Below are positions 39,530 through 48,583 of a stretch of 64,000 bases of DNA, piece after piece. The DNA is taken from the NCBI RefSeq assembly GCF_001422735.1, contig NZ_LMLZ01000022.1, forward strand, positions 248,001-312,000, written 5' to 3'. Both the position numbers and the translations under genes were made by a program. Source of the stretch: Acidovorax sp. Leaf78 (GTDB taxonomy: Bacteria; Pseudomonadota; Gammaproteobacteria; Burkholderiales; Burkholderiaceae_C). A model generated the notes under the pieces. It ran no database searches. It had not been told where the DNA came from and was given only the letters and a program-made list of their open reading frames with translations. Every line of letters begins with the position of its first letter. Position 1 is the first letter of the stretch.

Positions 39530-40654
39530 ATGACAACAAAGACCGCGGCGCCGTACGCCCTGTATGCGCCCTCCGCCTTGCGCGCCCTTTGCGCCCTGCT
39601 GGCGTGCGCGCCCGCCTTCGCCCAGACGACGCCCGCAGCCTCCACCCCATCCTCCGCGCTCACGCTCTACGGCGTGGTGGACCTGGGCGTGCGCCAGGCC
39701 AGTGGCCTCTCGGCCGCCAACGCGCCCGCGCCGGGGTCGAGCCGCAGCCTGGGCAGCGGCATCCACACCACCAGCCGCTGGGGCGTGCGGGGCACGGAGG
39801 ACCTGGGCGGCGGCCTGCGTGCGCTGTTCAACCTGGAAAGCGGCCTGAACGCCGACACCGGCGCGCCTGCCAACAGCAGCAAGTACTTCGACCGCGCCTC
39901 GTGGGTGGGCCTGCAGGGCGGGTGGGGCACGGTGGCGCTGGGCCGGCAGACGACCACGCTGGCCGACGCCATATCGCCCGTGGACCCGCTGGCCATGCGC
40001 TTTGCCAGCTTCAACCCCAACATCGGCGTGACCGCGCTCAGCCAGCACGGCCTGGGCATCGAGTACGGCAGCGCGGGCGCCAACTCAGGCTCGTACCGGC
40101 TGGACAATTCCATCAAGTACACCGGCCGTTTCGGCGGCTTCACCGCTCGGGCCATGCTGGGCCTGGGCGAGGTGGCATCGCAGACCTCGCCGTTGTCCTC
40201 GCGCGGCGTGGGCCTGGCCTATGCGGACGGCGGTTTCACCGTGTCGGGCGCTGTGCAGAACTTCAAGGACGCCAACCTGCGCTCGCTCGACGGGGCCACG
40301 CTGGGCGCGGCCTACCAGTGGGGCACCGTGCGCCTGGCGGCCAACGCCGGGCGCAGCAAGGCGCAGACCGGTGCGGCCACGCACACCGAGCAGCGCGTGC
40401 TCTCGGCCGGTGCCACCTGGGCGGCCCTGCCGCTGCTGGACCTGACCGCCACCTACTACAAGGTGGACCGCGAGCGCACCGGCTCGGCCGACGATGGCTA
40501 CGGCCGCATGGTCGCGTTTGCCGAGTACAAGCTGTCGCGCCGCACCCGGGTGTACGCCGAGCTGGACCACACGCGCTGGCGCAATGGCTTTCAGGGCGCG
40601 GCCAACAAACGCACGGCCAGCGGCGTGTCTGCCGGTGTGATGCACAGCTTCTGA
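39530..40654 (+). CDS. Outer-membrane porin (OmpC-type, Gram-negative porin family)
   Basis: The 374-residue precursor has a signal peptide ending at AFA and then SALTLYGVVDLGVRQASG, the standard first strand of betaproteobacterial porins. The body includes TSRWGVRGTEDLGGGLRALF, WVGLQGGWGTVALGRQTT and a C-terminal MHSF with the terminal Phe required for barrel assembly. GAGGAG precedes the ATG. Its place behind the Bug gene suggests it admits the same acids across the outer membrane. Confidence 0.95.
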   Translation: MTTKTAAPYALYAPSALRALCALLACAPAFAQTTPAASTPSSALTLYGVVDLGVRQASGLSAANAPAPGSSRSLGSGIHTTSRWGVRGTEDLGGGLRALFNLESGLNADTGAPANSSKYFDRASWVGLQGGWGTVALGRQTTTLADAISPVDPLAMRFASFNPNIGVTALSQHGLGIEYGSAGANSGSYRLDNSIKYTGRFGGFTARAMLGLGEVASQTSPLSSRGVGLAYADGGFTVSGAVQNFKDANLRSLDGATLGAAYQWGTVRLAANAGRSKAQTGAATHTEQRVLSAGATWAALPLLDLTATYYKVDRERTGSADDGYGRMVAFAEYKLSRRTRVYAELDHTRWRNGFQGAANKRTASGVSAGVMHSF

Positions 40655-40763
40655 GGTCGCCAGGCCCGGCTGCGCAGCGTCTGGTGGGGCTGCGCAGTCT
40701 GTTTCTTTTGGCCAAAGTGGGCGGCATGGCTCCGCACGCATCGTTTCTTCCCTGATGACACAA

Positions 40764-40828
40764 TGCTACAAAAACAGTAGCTGCTAGCGCTTTCCTATCC
40801 AGCGGTGGAGCCTGTTTTTGGCCTAAAG
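40764..40828 (+). repeat. Dispersed Comamonadaceae repeat, copy 2 (fullest)
   Basis: This copy reads AACAGTAGCTGCTAGCGCTT then TCCTATCCAGCGGTGGAGCC and ends TGTTTTTGGCCTAAA. It lies between the porin gene and tcuR and is the most complete of the four clear copies in the window, so it serves as reference. Confidence 0.75.
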
Positions 40829-40899
40829 CAGCGCCACCCGAGTGTGCGAACATCCGCCCCATCACACACCGTGATGGCATTCGCCCACGAGGCCCTGCG

Positions 40900-41883
40900 A
40901 TGGAACTGAGACAACTGCGCTATTTCGTGCGCGTGGTGGAGCGTGGCTCCATGAGCCGCGCCGCCCTGGACCTGGATGTTGTGCAGTCCGCGCTCAGCCA
41001 GCAGATCACCCGGCTGGAGGGCGAGCTGGCCACGCGCCTGCTGCAGCGCACGCCGCGCGGCGTGACGCCCACCGAGGCGGGCCTGGCGTTCTTCCGCGAG
41101 GCCCAGCTCACCCTGCGCCATGCCGACCAGGCCGTGCGCGCCGCGCAGCAGGCGCGCCTGTCGGGCACCGTCACCGTGGGCCTGGCGCCCACCACCGCGG
41201 GCGTGCTGGGCCTGCCGCTGATGCAGGCCATGCGCATGCGCTACCCCGACGTGCGGCTGCACATGGTCGAGAGCATGTCGGGCCACCTCACGGCCATGCT
41301 CAACGCGCGCGAGCTGGACCTGGCCGTGCTGTTCGACACCCGCCTGCACCAGGCCCGGCAGGCCGCGGGCGCGCGGCGCTGGGAGATGGCGCCGCTGCTG
41401 GAAGAAGACCTGTTTCTCATCTGCGCGCGCCGAGGCCCTGGCAACCCCGTCGGCCGTGCCTTGCCCGAGACACTGACCGTGGCCGAGCTGGGCGACGAGC
41501 CGCTGATCCTGCCCACCGGCCCGCACGGCCTGCGCAGCACGCTCGACACCGCCTTCGCGCGCGACCGCGTGGCGCCGCACGTGGTGCTGGAGGTGGACTC
41601 GCTGGCGATGGTGATGGCCGCCGTGGACGCGGGCCTGGGCTCCACCGTGCAGCCCTGGGCCGCCATGGGCCGCTACCCGGACGCGGCCGAGCGCTTTCAG
41701 TGCGCGCGCCTGACCGACGCGCCCGCGCGCCGCGTGAACCTGCTGTGCAGTTTGCCGGACGAAGAACTCTCGCCCGCCGCGCTGGCCACGCGCGTGGTCA
41801 TGGCGGACTGCGTGCGCGAGCTGGTCGCCAGCGGCCAGTGGTTCGGGACGACGTGGATCGGCGGCGAAGGCGCAACCGTCTGA
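40900..41883 (+). CDS. tcuR: LysR-type regulator of tricarballylate utilisation
   Basis: The 327-residue regulator begins MELRQLRYFVRVVERGSMSR and continues DLDVVQSALSQQITRLEGEL and TRLLQRTPRGVTPTEAGLAF, strongly resembling Salmonella TcuR. The effector domain starts GTVTVGLAPTTAGVLGLPLM. In Salmonella TcuR activates tcuABC in response to tricarballylate. Here it lies just upstream and on the same strand as tcuA and tcuB, 222 bases before tcuA, so it probably acts on the promoter in that gap. The symbol rests on similarity plus context. Confidence 0.85.
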   Translation: MELRQLRYFVRVVERGSMSRAALDLDVVQSALSQQITRLEGELATRLLQRTPRGVTPTEAGLAFFREAQLTLRHADQAVRAAQQARLSGTVTVGLAPTTAGVLGLPLMQAMRMRYPDVRLHMVESMSGHLTAMLNARELDLAVLFDTRLHQARQAAGARRWEMAPLLEEDLFLICARRGPGNPVGRALPETLTVAELGDEPLILPTGPHGLRSTLDTAFARDRVAPHVVLEVDSLAMVMAAVDAGLGSTVQPWAAMGRYPDAAERFQCARLTDAPARRVNLLCSLPDEELSPAALATRVVMADCVRELVASGQWFGTTWIGGEGATV

Positions 41884-42105
41884 ACCTGCCACGCGCCCTC
41901 AACGGCCACGCTGCCATCTCGATCCGTGATACCCCCATGACCTGAGCATGCTGCACGGCGGCCCGCCGTCTCCCTACAGTCGCCGTCACACGATGAACGA
42001 CACGGCGACCCCGCCAGGAGACACCACCATGGGCCCCACACCCCTTCCCACCACGCCTGCCTGCGGCACGGGCTGCACCCGCCGCATCCGCACGGGCCCA
42101 CGGCC

Positions 42106-43560
42106 ATGAGCGTGGATGTCCTGGTCATCGGCGGCGGCAACGCCGCGCTGTGCGCCGCGCTCATGGCGCGCGAGGCAGGGGCCAGCGTGCTGCTGCTCGA
42201 ATCGGCCCCGCGGGCCTGGCGCGGCGGCAACTCGGCCCACACCCGCAACCTGCGCTGCATGCACGATGCGCCGCAGGACGTGCTGGTCGGCAGTTATCCC
42301 GAAGAGGAGTTCTGGCAGGACCTGCTCAAGGTCACGGGCGGCCTGACCAACGAGCACCTGGCGCGCCTGGTGATCCGCGCGTCGGCCACCTGCCGCCCCT
42401 GGATGCGCCGCCACGGCGTGCACTTTCAGCCCGCGCTGGCGGGCACGCTGCATGTGGCGCGCACCAACGCGTTCTTCATGGGCGGGGGCAAGGCGCTGGT
42501 CAATGCCTACTACCGCAGCGCCGAGGCCCTGGGCGTGCAGGTGCGCTACGAGTCGCCGGTGGAGCGCCTGGATATCGACAACGGCCGCTTCGTCGCGGCG
42601 CACCTGGCGGGCGGCGAGCGCATCACCGCCAGGAGCTGCGTGCTCGCGGCCGGCGGGTTCGAGTCCAACCGCGAATGGCTGCGCGAGGCCTGGGGCCAGA
42701 ACGAGCGCGGCGAGTGGCCGTCGGACAACTTCCTCATCCGCGGCACGGCCTACAACCGGGGCGTGTTGCTCCGGCACCTGCTCGACGACCACGGCGCGGA
42801 CCGCATCGGCGACCCCACGCAGGCCCACATGGTGGCCATCGACGCGCGCGCGCCGCTGTACGACGGCGGCATCTGCACGCGCATCGACTGCGTGTCACTG
42901 GGCGTGGTGGTCAACCGCGAGGGCGAGCGTTTCTACGACGAGGGCGAGGACTTCTGGCCCAAGCGTTACGCCATCTGGGGGCGCCTGGTGGCGCAGCAGC
43001 CGGGGCAGATCGGCTACTCGGTCATCGACAGCCAGGCCATCGGCCGCTTCATGCCGCCCGTGTTCCCGGGCGTGAAGGCCGACACCCTGCCCGAGCTGGC
43101 CGCAAAGCTCGGCCTGCCTGTGGACACCTTCATGCACACGCTCGATACCTACAACGCCGCCTGCCGCGCGGGCACCTTCGACCACACCACGCTGGACGAC
43201 TGCCACACCGAGGGCATCGCGCCCGCCAAGACCCACTGGGCGCGGCCCATCGCCACCGGGCCGTTCTACGGCTACGCGCTCAGGCCCGGCGTGACGTTCA
43301 CCTACCTGGGGCTGCACACCGACGAGACCGCCGCCGTGCGCTTTGGCAACGCGCCCAGCCCCAACCTGTTCGTGGCCGGCGAAATGATGGCCGGCAATGT
43401 GCTGGGCAAGGGTTACACGGCCGGGGTGGGCATGAGCATCGGTACGGCCTTCGGCCGCATCGCGGGCGCGCAGGCGGCTTTGGCATCAAAACAGGGCCTA
43501 CCGCTTGCCCATCCAGCGCAACCAGCTATAAAAACAGGAGTACCCCATGCAAGCGCTTGA
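42106..43560 (+). CDS. tcuA: FAD-dependent tricarballylate dehydrogenase
   Basis: TcuA oxidises tricarballylate to cis-aconitate, which enters the citric acid cycle. The 484-residue flavoprotein has the dinucleotide fold [20 protein letters not shown] (3-22), FAD contact [19 protein letters not shown], and [20 protein letters not shown]. In the fumarate-reductase-type active region are [19 protein letters not shown] and [18 protein letters not shown], and the C-terminal FAD site is [20 protein letters not shown]. The last 25 residues (about 460-484) are encoded by an inverted copy of the dispersed repeat and are not part of the fold. The end overlaps tcuB by 14 bases. Confidence 0.92.
   Translation: MSVDVLVIGGGNAALCAALMAREAGASVLLLESAPRAWRGGNSAHTRNLRCMHDAPQDVLVGSYPEEEFWQDLLKVTGGLTNEHLARLVIRASATCRPWMRRHGVHFQPALAGTLHVARTNAFFMGGGKALVNAYYRSAEALGVQVRYESPVERLDIDNGRFVAAHLAGGERITARSCVLAAGGFESNREWLREAWGQNERGEWPSDNFLIRGTAYNRGVLLRHLLDDHGADRIGDPTQAHMVAIDARAPLYDGGICTRIDCVSLGVVVNREGERFYDEGEDFWPKRYAIWGRLVAQQPGQIGYSVIDSQAIGRFMPPVFPGVKADTLPELAAKLGLPVDTFMHTLDTYNAACRAGTFDHTTLDDCHTEGIAPAKTHWARPIATGPFYGYALRPGVTFTYLGLHTDETAAVRFGNAPSPNLFVAGEMMAGNVLGKGYTAGVGMSIGTAFGRIAGAQAALASKQGLPLAHPAQPAIKTGVPHASA
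43482..43540 (-). repeat. Dispersed Comamonadaceae repeat, copy 3, inside the tcuA/tcuB junction
   Basis: Read on the minus strand: TTTTTATAGCTGGTTGCGCT, then GGATGGGCAAGCGGTAGGCC and CTGTTTTGATGCC. It supplies the final codons of tcuA and the AGGAG (43536-43540) placed 6 bases before the tcuB ATG. Confidence 0.8.
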
Positions 43561-44740
43561 AGCCCTGACACGCGATGCCCGGGCGCTGGCCAACGGCGAC
43601 GTCGTGCCTGCACCGCCCCTGACGGGCGCCGAAGCCGAGGTGGCGCGCCAGCTGCAGATCTGCAACGCCTGCCGCTACTGCGAAGGCTTTTGCGCCGTGT
43701 TCCCGGCCATGACGCGCCGGCTCGAATTCCCCAAGGCCGACATCCACTTCATCGCCAACCTGTGCCACAACTGCGGAGCCTGCCTGCACGCCTGCCAGTA
43801 CGCGCCGCCGCACGAATTTGCGGTGAACATCCCGCAGGCCATGGCGCAGGTGCGCGGCCAGACGTATGCGGACTACGCGTGGCCCCCGGCGCTGGGCGCG
43901 CTGTACCAGCGCAACGGCCTCACGCTGTCGCTCGCGCTGGCGGCAGGCCTGGCGCTGTTCCTGGTGCTGGCCGTGGCGCTGCACGGGCAGGGCCTGGCGG
44001 CGCTGTGGAGCACGCCTCAGGGCGGCTTCTACGGCATCTTTCCGCACAACCTGCTGGTGGGCCTGTTCGCGCCGGTGTTCCTGTTCGCCACGCTGGCCCT
44101 GGCGCTGGGCGTGCGCCGCTTCTGGCGCGACGTGACGCCCGCCACCAGTGGTGCGCCGCTGAGCGCCCCCGCCACCGCCGAGGCCACCGATGCCGTGCTG
44201 CGCCTGAAATACCTGGACGGCGGCCACGGCGAGGGCTGCCACAACGAGGACGACGCGTACACCCTGTCGCGCCGGCGGTTTCACCACCTCACGTTCTACG
44301 GCTTCATGCTGTGCTTTGCGGCCACCAGCGTGGCCACGCTGTACCACTACCTGCTGGGCCAGGCCGCACCGTACGACCTGCCCAGCCTGCCCAAACTGCT
44401 GGGCGGCGTGGGCGGCATCAGCCTGGCGCTGGGCACCGCGGGCCTGTGGTGGCTGAACCTGCGCCGCCACCCCGCGCAGGGCGATGCCGCGCAAAAGCCC
44501 ATGGACCGCGGCTTCATCGCGCTGCTGTTCCTCACCGCGACCAGCGGCCTGCTGCTCTGGGCCGCGCGCGGCACGCCGGCCCTGGCGCTGATGCTGTGCC
44601 TGCACCTGGGCGCGGTGATGGCGCTGTTCGCCACGCTGCCCTACGGCAAGTTCGCGCACGGCATCTTCCGCACCGCGGCACTGCTGCGCCATGCGGTGGA
44701 AAAGCGCCAGCCCCACCCCATCGGACTGGGTGCCGACTGA
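43547..44740 (+). CDS. tcuB: Tricarballylate utilisation membrane iron-sulfur protein
   Basis: TcuB is the membrane protein that reoxidises the TcuA flavin and passes electrons to the quinone pool. The 397-residue protein has two 4Fe-4S motifs, [11 protein letters not shown] (39-49) and [11 protein letters not shown] (73-83). [15 protein letters not shown] follows, and then about six membrane helices, with haem-like histidines in [16 protein letters not shown] and [10 protein letters not shown]. Length agrees with the Salmonella protein. Its start codon lies inside the end of tcuA, and its ribosome site comes from the repeat element. The transporter gene tcuC normally found next is replaced by a Bug gene. 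Confidence 0.93.
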   Translation: MQALEALTRDARALANGDVVPAPPLTGAEAEVARQLQICNACRYCEGFCAVFPAMTRRLEFPKADIHFIANLCHNCGACLHACQYAPPHEFAVNIPQAMAQVRGQTYADYAWPPALGALYQRNGLTLSLALAAGLALFLVLAVALHGQGLAALWSTPQGGFYGIFPHNLLVGLFAPVFLFATLALALGVRRFWRDVTPATSGAPLSAPATAEATDAVLRLKYLDGGHGEGCHNEDDAYTLSRRRFHHLTFYGFMLCFAATSVATLYHYLLGQAAPYDLPSLPKLLGGVGGISLALGTAGLWWLNLRRHPAQGDAAQKPMDRGFIALLFLTATSGLLLWAARGTPALALMLCLHLGAVMALFATLPYGKFAHGIFRTAALLRHAVEKRQPHPIGLGAD

Positions 44741-44833
44741 GCACGGGCGTGGCGAAGCGCCCCGGTGTGCGGTGACGCCACCGACAACCACACGACAACA
44801 CGAATCCACAACACCACGATGAAGGAGACCACC

Positions 44834-45808
44834 ATGAAAAAACGCGCTGCCCTGCACGCCCTCGCCACGGCCACCGCCCTGCTGCTGGGTGGCGCCGGCC
44901 ACGCCCAGGACTTCCCGCCCAAAAAGCCCGTGACCCTTGTCGTCGGCTTTGCCGCCGGCGGCGCGGCGGATGCCGCCGCGCGCCTGATCGCCAAGAAACT
45001 GGGCGAGAACATCGGCCAGCCGGTGGTGGTGGACAACAAGGGCGGGGCGGGCGGCAACATCGCCCACCAGTTCGTGGCCAATGCGGTGCCCGATGGCACG
45101 GTGCTGCTGCTGGGCTCGGTGGGGCCGCTGACCATCGCGCTGCACCTCATGAAGCTCACCTACGACCCATTCAAGGACCTGGCGGCAGTGTCGGGCGGGG
45201 TGAACTTTCCGAACGTGCTGGTGGTGCACCAGGATGCGGGCGCCAAGACGCTGGCCGAGTTCGTGCAGCTGTCCAAGAAGAAGCCCGGCAGCGTGGACTT
45301 TGCCTCCACCGGCGCGGGTTCGGCGTCGCACCTGGCGGGCGAGCTGTTCAACCAGCGTGCGGGCATCGACATGACCCACGTTCCATACAAAGGGGGTGCT
45401 CCAGCCCTGCAAGACCTGCTGGGCGGGCGCATCACCTCGTACTTTGCCGCGCCGCCCACGGCCATGCCGCATGTGGAGACGGGCAAGCTAATCCCCCTGG
45501 CCACCACGGGCCTCACGCGCCCGGCGTACCTGCCGAACATCCCCACCGTGGCGGAGTCGGGCTACCCCGGCTTCGAGGCGCTGAACTGGTATGCCTTCGT
45601 CGCCCCCGGCAAGACGCCGCCGGCCATCCTGGACCGCTGGAACCAGGAGATCGTGAAAGTACTGAACGACGCGGGCGTGAAAGAGGCGCTGAACAAGCAC
45701 GGCCTCACGCCCCAGCCCACCACGCGCGCCCAGCTCACGGCCTTCATGAAGAAAGAGTCCGCGCAGTGGGCGACCATCATCAAGGAGCGCAAGCTCACGG
45801 CGGAGTGA
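44834..45808 (+). CDS. Bug family tricarboxylate-binding protein 2
   Basis: This 324-residue periplasmic binding protein has a signal peptide (MKKRAALHALATATALLLGG...HA). PPKKPVTLVVGFAAGGAADA is the ligand-loop signature, and VVVDNKGGAGGNIAHQFVAN and DMTHVPYKGGAPALQDLLGG follow. It takes the place of the TcuC permease in the tcu cluster and presumably delivers tricarballylate or a related acid to a TctAB pair encoded elsewhere. AAGGAG is 8 bases before the chosen ATG. It ends the tcu operon. Confidence 0.92.
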   Translation: MKKRAALHALATATALLLGGAGHAQDFPPKKPVTLVVGFAAGGAADAAARLIAKKLGENIGQPVVVDNKGGAGGNIAHQFVANAVPDGTVLLLGSVGPLTIALHLMKLTYDPFKDLAAVSGGVNFPNVLVVHQDAGAKTLAEFVQLSKKKPGSVDFASTGAGSASHLAGELFNQRAGIDMTHVPYKGGAPALQDLLGGRITSYFAAPPTAMPHVETGKLIPLATTGLTRPAYLPNIPTVAESGYPGFEALNWYAFVAPGKTPPAILDRWNQEIVKVLNDAGVKEALNKHGLTPQPTTRAQLTAFMKKESAQWATIIKERKLTAE

Positions 45809-45882
45809 GCGCTGCGGCCCATAGACCAGCTACAGGCCAGCCACAGAGGGGCCCTGTGGGCGGCCTGCAGCGAGGCCCGGGC

Positions 45883-46386
45883 CTAGCCCTGCTGCGACGC
45901 CGGCTCGGTGACCGAGATGTCGGTGTGCACCAGCGACAGCGGAAAGCGCTGGCCCGCCAGGTAGTCCTCCAGACAGCGCAGCAGCAGCGGGCTGCGGTGG
46001 CGCTCCGGGCAGGCGCGGATCTCGTCGGGCGTCATCCACACCGTGCGCACGATGCCGGTGTCCAGCGTGCGCCAGTCGTGGTGCGTGCCCAGCGTGCCCG
46101 CGAACGCAAAGCGCATGTAGGTGATGTCGTCGCCGGTGCGCGTCTTGGTGAAGCGGTTGAGGTACACGCCGATCAGGGCCGTGGGCTCGAAGTCGTGGGC
46201 CGTTTCCTCCAACACCTCGCGCGCGCAGGCCTGGATGGGCGACTCGCCCGGGTCCAGGTGGCCCGCGGGGTTGTTGAGCTTGAGGCCGTCCGTGGTCTCT
46301 TCCTCGACCAGCAGAAAGCGGCCGTCGCGCTCGACGAGCGCGGCCACGGTGACGTTGGGTTTCCAGCGGTGGGGCATGGCGCGCAT
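45883..46386 (-). CDS. Nudix hydrolase
   Basis: The 167-residue enzyme carries a complete Nudix box, GHLDPGESPIQACAREVLEE followed by TA (about 42-63), with the metal-binding REVLEE glutamates. Upstream is NVTVAALVERDGRFLLVEEE, and the NRFTKTRTGDDITYMRFAF strand resembles NudJ-type phosphatases acting on nucleotides or thiamin pyrophosphate. An internal ATG four codons in (MPHRWKP) could be the real start. It stands alone on the minus strand between the tcu operon and a GNAT gene. Confidence 0.92.
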   Translation of the reverse strand: MRAMPHRWKPNVTVAALVERDGRFLLVEEETTDGLKLNNPAGHLDPGESPIQACAREVLEETAHDFEPTALIGVYLNRFTKTRTGDDITYMRFAFAGTLGTHHDWRTLDTGIVRTVWMTPDEIRACPERHRSPLLLRCLEDYLAGQRFPLSLVHTDISVTEPASQQG

Positions 46387-46485
46387 TATGACGAGGCAGC
46401 ATGACGTGCTGCCAACAGCCCGTTCCAGCCGCCCTGCGCTGCTGTCGCGCAGGGGCTACGGCAGTGCTGCCTTGGCGCCAGTTGC

Positions 46486-46995
46486 CTACAGCATTCGCAC
46501 CATGTACACCGCGCCTGCGCCATAGCTGGCCAGCCGCTCGCGCTGCACCGCATCGGCCAGGGGCTGCACCGCGTAGCCCTGGCGCTCCCAGTAGCCCTGC
46601 GAGCCCTGCACCGACACCAGCGCCGTGTGCTGCAGTCCCTGCGCCCGCGCGGCATCCCACATCGGCTTCAGCAGGGCGCGGGCCAGCCCCTGGCCCGCGC
46701 AGTCGGGCAGCACGGCCATGTCGTGCAGGTAGAGCGTGTCGGGCTGCGGCACCGCCTCGAAGCTGCCGTGCAGGGGCGTCACCTTGTGCCGCACCGACCG
46801 GTAGGCGGCCAGGTAGGCACACACCACGCCCGCCCGCTCCAGCACCAGCGAGCAGTTGGCGGGGCTGGCCAGGCGGCGGGCAAAGACCTCACCGCTTTCC
46901 ACAAAGCCCTCGCCGTAGCAGGCCAGCTGCACCGCCAGCAGGCCGGGCAGGTCCTGCAGTGAGAGGGGGCGAACGTGAGGTGGGGTTGAGCACAT
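46486..46995 (-). CDS. GNAT family N-acetyltransferase
   Basis: The 169-residue product contains the GNAT core LYLHDMAVLPDCAGQGLARA with acetyl-CoA motif CAGQGLARALL, then QHTALVSVQGSQGYWERQGY. I start at MCSTPPHVRPLSLQDLPGLL because RPLSLQDLPGLLAVQ is where GNAT folds normally begin; the frame is open to an ATG at 47061, which would add 22 residues. Substrate unknown. It is divergent from the NTF2-like gene. Confidence 0.85.
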   Translation of the reverse strand: MCSTPPHVRPLSLQDLPGLLAVQLACYGEGFVESGEVFARRLASPANCSLVLERAGVVCAYLAAYRSVRHKVTPLHGSFEAVPQPDTLYLHDMAVLPDCAGQGLARALLKPMWDAARAQGLQHTALVSVQGSQGYWERQGYAVQPLADAVQRERLASYGAGAVYMVRML

Positions 46996-47162
46996 CAGGG
47001 CACGGTGGTCAGCAATGGCCAGGTCCTCAATGATAGGGACGTGCATGACCTGCCGGGTCATCGACGCCGTTCACGCCCTTTTGAACAATGACCCCAGGCC
47101 GCACGCGCATGTCCTGTGCGGCCGACCCACCTGTAATCCACACCCTCAAAAGGAGCCTTGCC

Positions 47163-47576
47163 ATGAACACCGTCGAAACCCCGGAGCACGCCACCACCAT
47201 CCCCACCGCCGCCACGGTTGCCCCCGAGCTGGCCGCACGCTACATCGCCGCCTGGAACGCCACCGACAGCGCGCAGCGCGACCATCTGGTGCGCAGCACT
47301 TTCAGCAGCGATGTGCAGTACCGCGACCCCATGATGGAAGGCCAGGGCCACCATGGCCTGGCCGCATTGATCGCTGGTGCGCAGCAGCGGTTTGCGGGTC
47401 ACCGTTTCACCCTGCTGGGCACGCCCGAGGGGCACCATGATGTCGTGCGCTTTTCGTGGGCGCTGGCCGCCGATGGCGCAGAGCCCGTGGCGCGCGGCAC
47501 GGATATGGCGGAGGTCGACGCACACGGCCGCCTGCGCAAAGTGACCGGTTTTCTCGACTATGTCGCCGGGGCCTGA
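47163..47576 (+). CDS. NTF2-like (SnoaL-type) protein
   Basis: The 137-residue protein has the cone-shaped NTF2 fold pattern. ELAARYIAAWNATDSAQRDH is the first helix pair, RSTFSSDVQYRDPMMEGQGH is the typical D-x-x-YxDP-x-x-x-x-G strand, and DMAEVDAHGRLRKVTGFLD is the final hairpin. Members are small lyases, isomerases or binding proteins for polar organic compounds; the substrate here cannot be told. AAGGAG lies 7 bases before the ATG. It is a single gene. Confidence 0.88.
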   Translation: MNTVETPEHATTIPTAATVAPELAARYIAAWNATDSAQRDHLVRSTFSSDVQYRDPMMEGQGHHGLAALIAGAQQRFAGHRFTLLGTPEGHHDVVRFSWALAADGAEPVARGTDMAEVDAHGRLRKVTGFLDYVAGA

Positions 47577-47644
47577 CTGCGACACGGCGCAACGCGAAGC
47601 AAGGCGGCGTCAGGCCTGCACTGCAGGCCCTCACCCTCACCACG

Positions 47645-48346
47645 TCACTTCAGCACCGGCGCCTGCACGAAGTCGTCGAGCGACAGGCCCTTTTCCTTGA
47701 GCAAGGCTTCCAGCACGGGCTGCAGGCGGCCCAGGCTTTCCTGCACCGCCTCGCGCACGGTGTCCACCACCACCTGGGTGCTGCGCTCGATCTCGATGTT
47801 GAGCGCATCGCCCTCGCGTTTGCCCTCGAACACGGTGGCGCGGCGCGTCTCGGGGATCATCCAGATTTCGAACCAGCCCTCTGGCCGGTTCACCTCGGCC
47901 ACCGTGAGGCTGGCGCCGTGGATGGCGATGTAGCCCTTGGCGAAGATATAGCGGCGAAAGGCCTCGGGCACCGCCACGCGCCACACCAGGTTGTTGTCGA
48001 ACTCGCGGCGCTGCACCAGCGTGCCGGTGAAGTCCACATGGCCCGACAGCGGGTGGCCGCCGATCTCGGCCCCGTCCTTGGCTGCGCGCTCCACGTTCAC
48101 GCGGTCGCCCTCGGCGTAGCTGCCCAGCGTGGTGATGTTCAGGCTCTGCAGCATCACGTCGAAGTTGGCCTGCGTGGGCGAGAGGATTTCGGTCACCGTG
48201 AGGCACACGCCGTCCGTGGAGACGCTGGCGCCGATGGCCAGGTCCTGGCAGAAGCCTGGGGGAAAGTCGAGCGTGAAGGTGCGCAGGCCTGCGCGGTCGT
48301 GGATGGCGGCAATGCCTGCCGTGGCCTGGACGATGCCTGTGAACAT
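47645..48346 (-). CDS. ribE: Riboflavin synthase, alpha subunit
   Basis: This enzyme dismutates two 6,7-dimethyl-8-ribityllumazine molecules into riboflavin and a pyrimidine. The 233-residue protein shows the two lumazine-binding barrels. The first starts MFTGIVQATAGIAAI and includes GASVSTDGVCLTVTEI; the second has GGHPLSGHVDFTG and FAKGYIAIHGASLTVAEVNR. The tail STQVVVDTVREAVQESLGRL is somewhat longer than usual. No FMN riboswitch pattern is visible in the 237 bases upstream, and no other rib gene adjoins it. The symbol follows ribE usage; ribC is used in some genomes. Confidence 0.96.
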   Translation of the reverse strand: MFTGIVQATAGIAAIHDRAGLRTFTLDFPPGFCQDLAIGASVSTDGVCLTVTEILSPTQANFDVMLQSLNITTLGSYAEGDRVNVERAAKDGAEIGGHPLSGHVDFTGTLVQRREFDNNLVWRVAVPEAFRRYIFAKGYIAIHGASLTVAEVNRPEGWFEIWMIPETRRATVFEGKREGDALNIEIERSTQVVVDTVREAVQESLGRLQPVLEALLKEKGLSLDDFVQAPVLK

Positions 48347-48433
48347 GGTGGGGAGCGGAGGTTGAGCCGCGGATGGGCAAAGGCGAATTTTGCCATTCGA
48401 CCGCTGCGCAGGACTGTGCTCGAGGACAAGCCC

Positions 48434-48507
48434 CCAACATCCGTTCAGGCTGAGCTTGTCGAAGCCCGGCGCGAGGCTTCGACAGGCTCAGCCCGAACGG
48501 TTGGGGG
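48434..48507. repeat. Palindromic GGCTTCGACAGGCTCAGC-type repeat, copy 1
   Basis: CCAACATCCGTTCAGGCTGA then GCTTGTCGAAGCC pairs with GGCTTCGACAGGCTCAGCCC then GAACGGTTGG around an 8-base loop, giving an almost perfect long hairpin. It lies between the riboflavin synthase and phytase-like genes, both on the minus strand. The same element recurs at 53581-53640. Confidence 0.85.
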
Positions 48508-48583
48508 GATGTGGAGATTTCACAACGGCCGATGGGGTAGCCCCAGCGGTCGTCACACACCGCGCGGCTGTTGCCCGCCCCGA

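Noticed and set aside
48347..48583. FMN riboswitch upstream of the riboflavin synthase gene
   Set aside because: I cannot find the conserved RFN elements; the only structure is the palindromic repeat.
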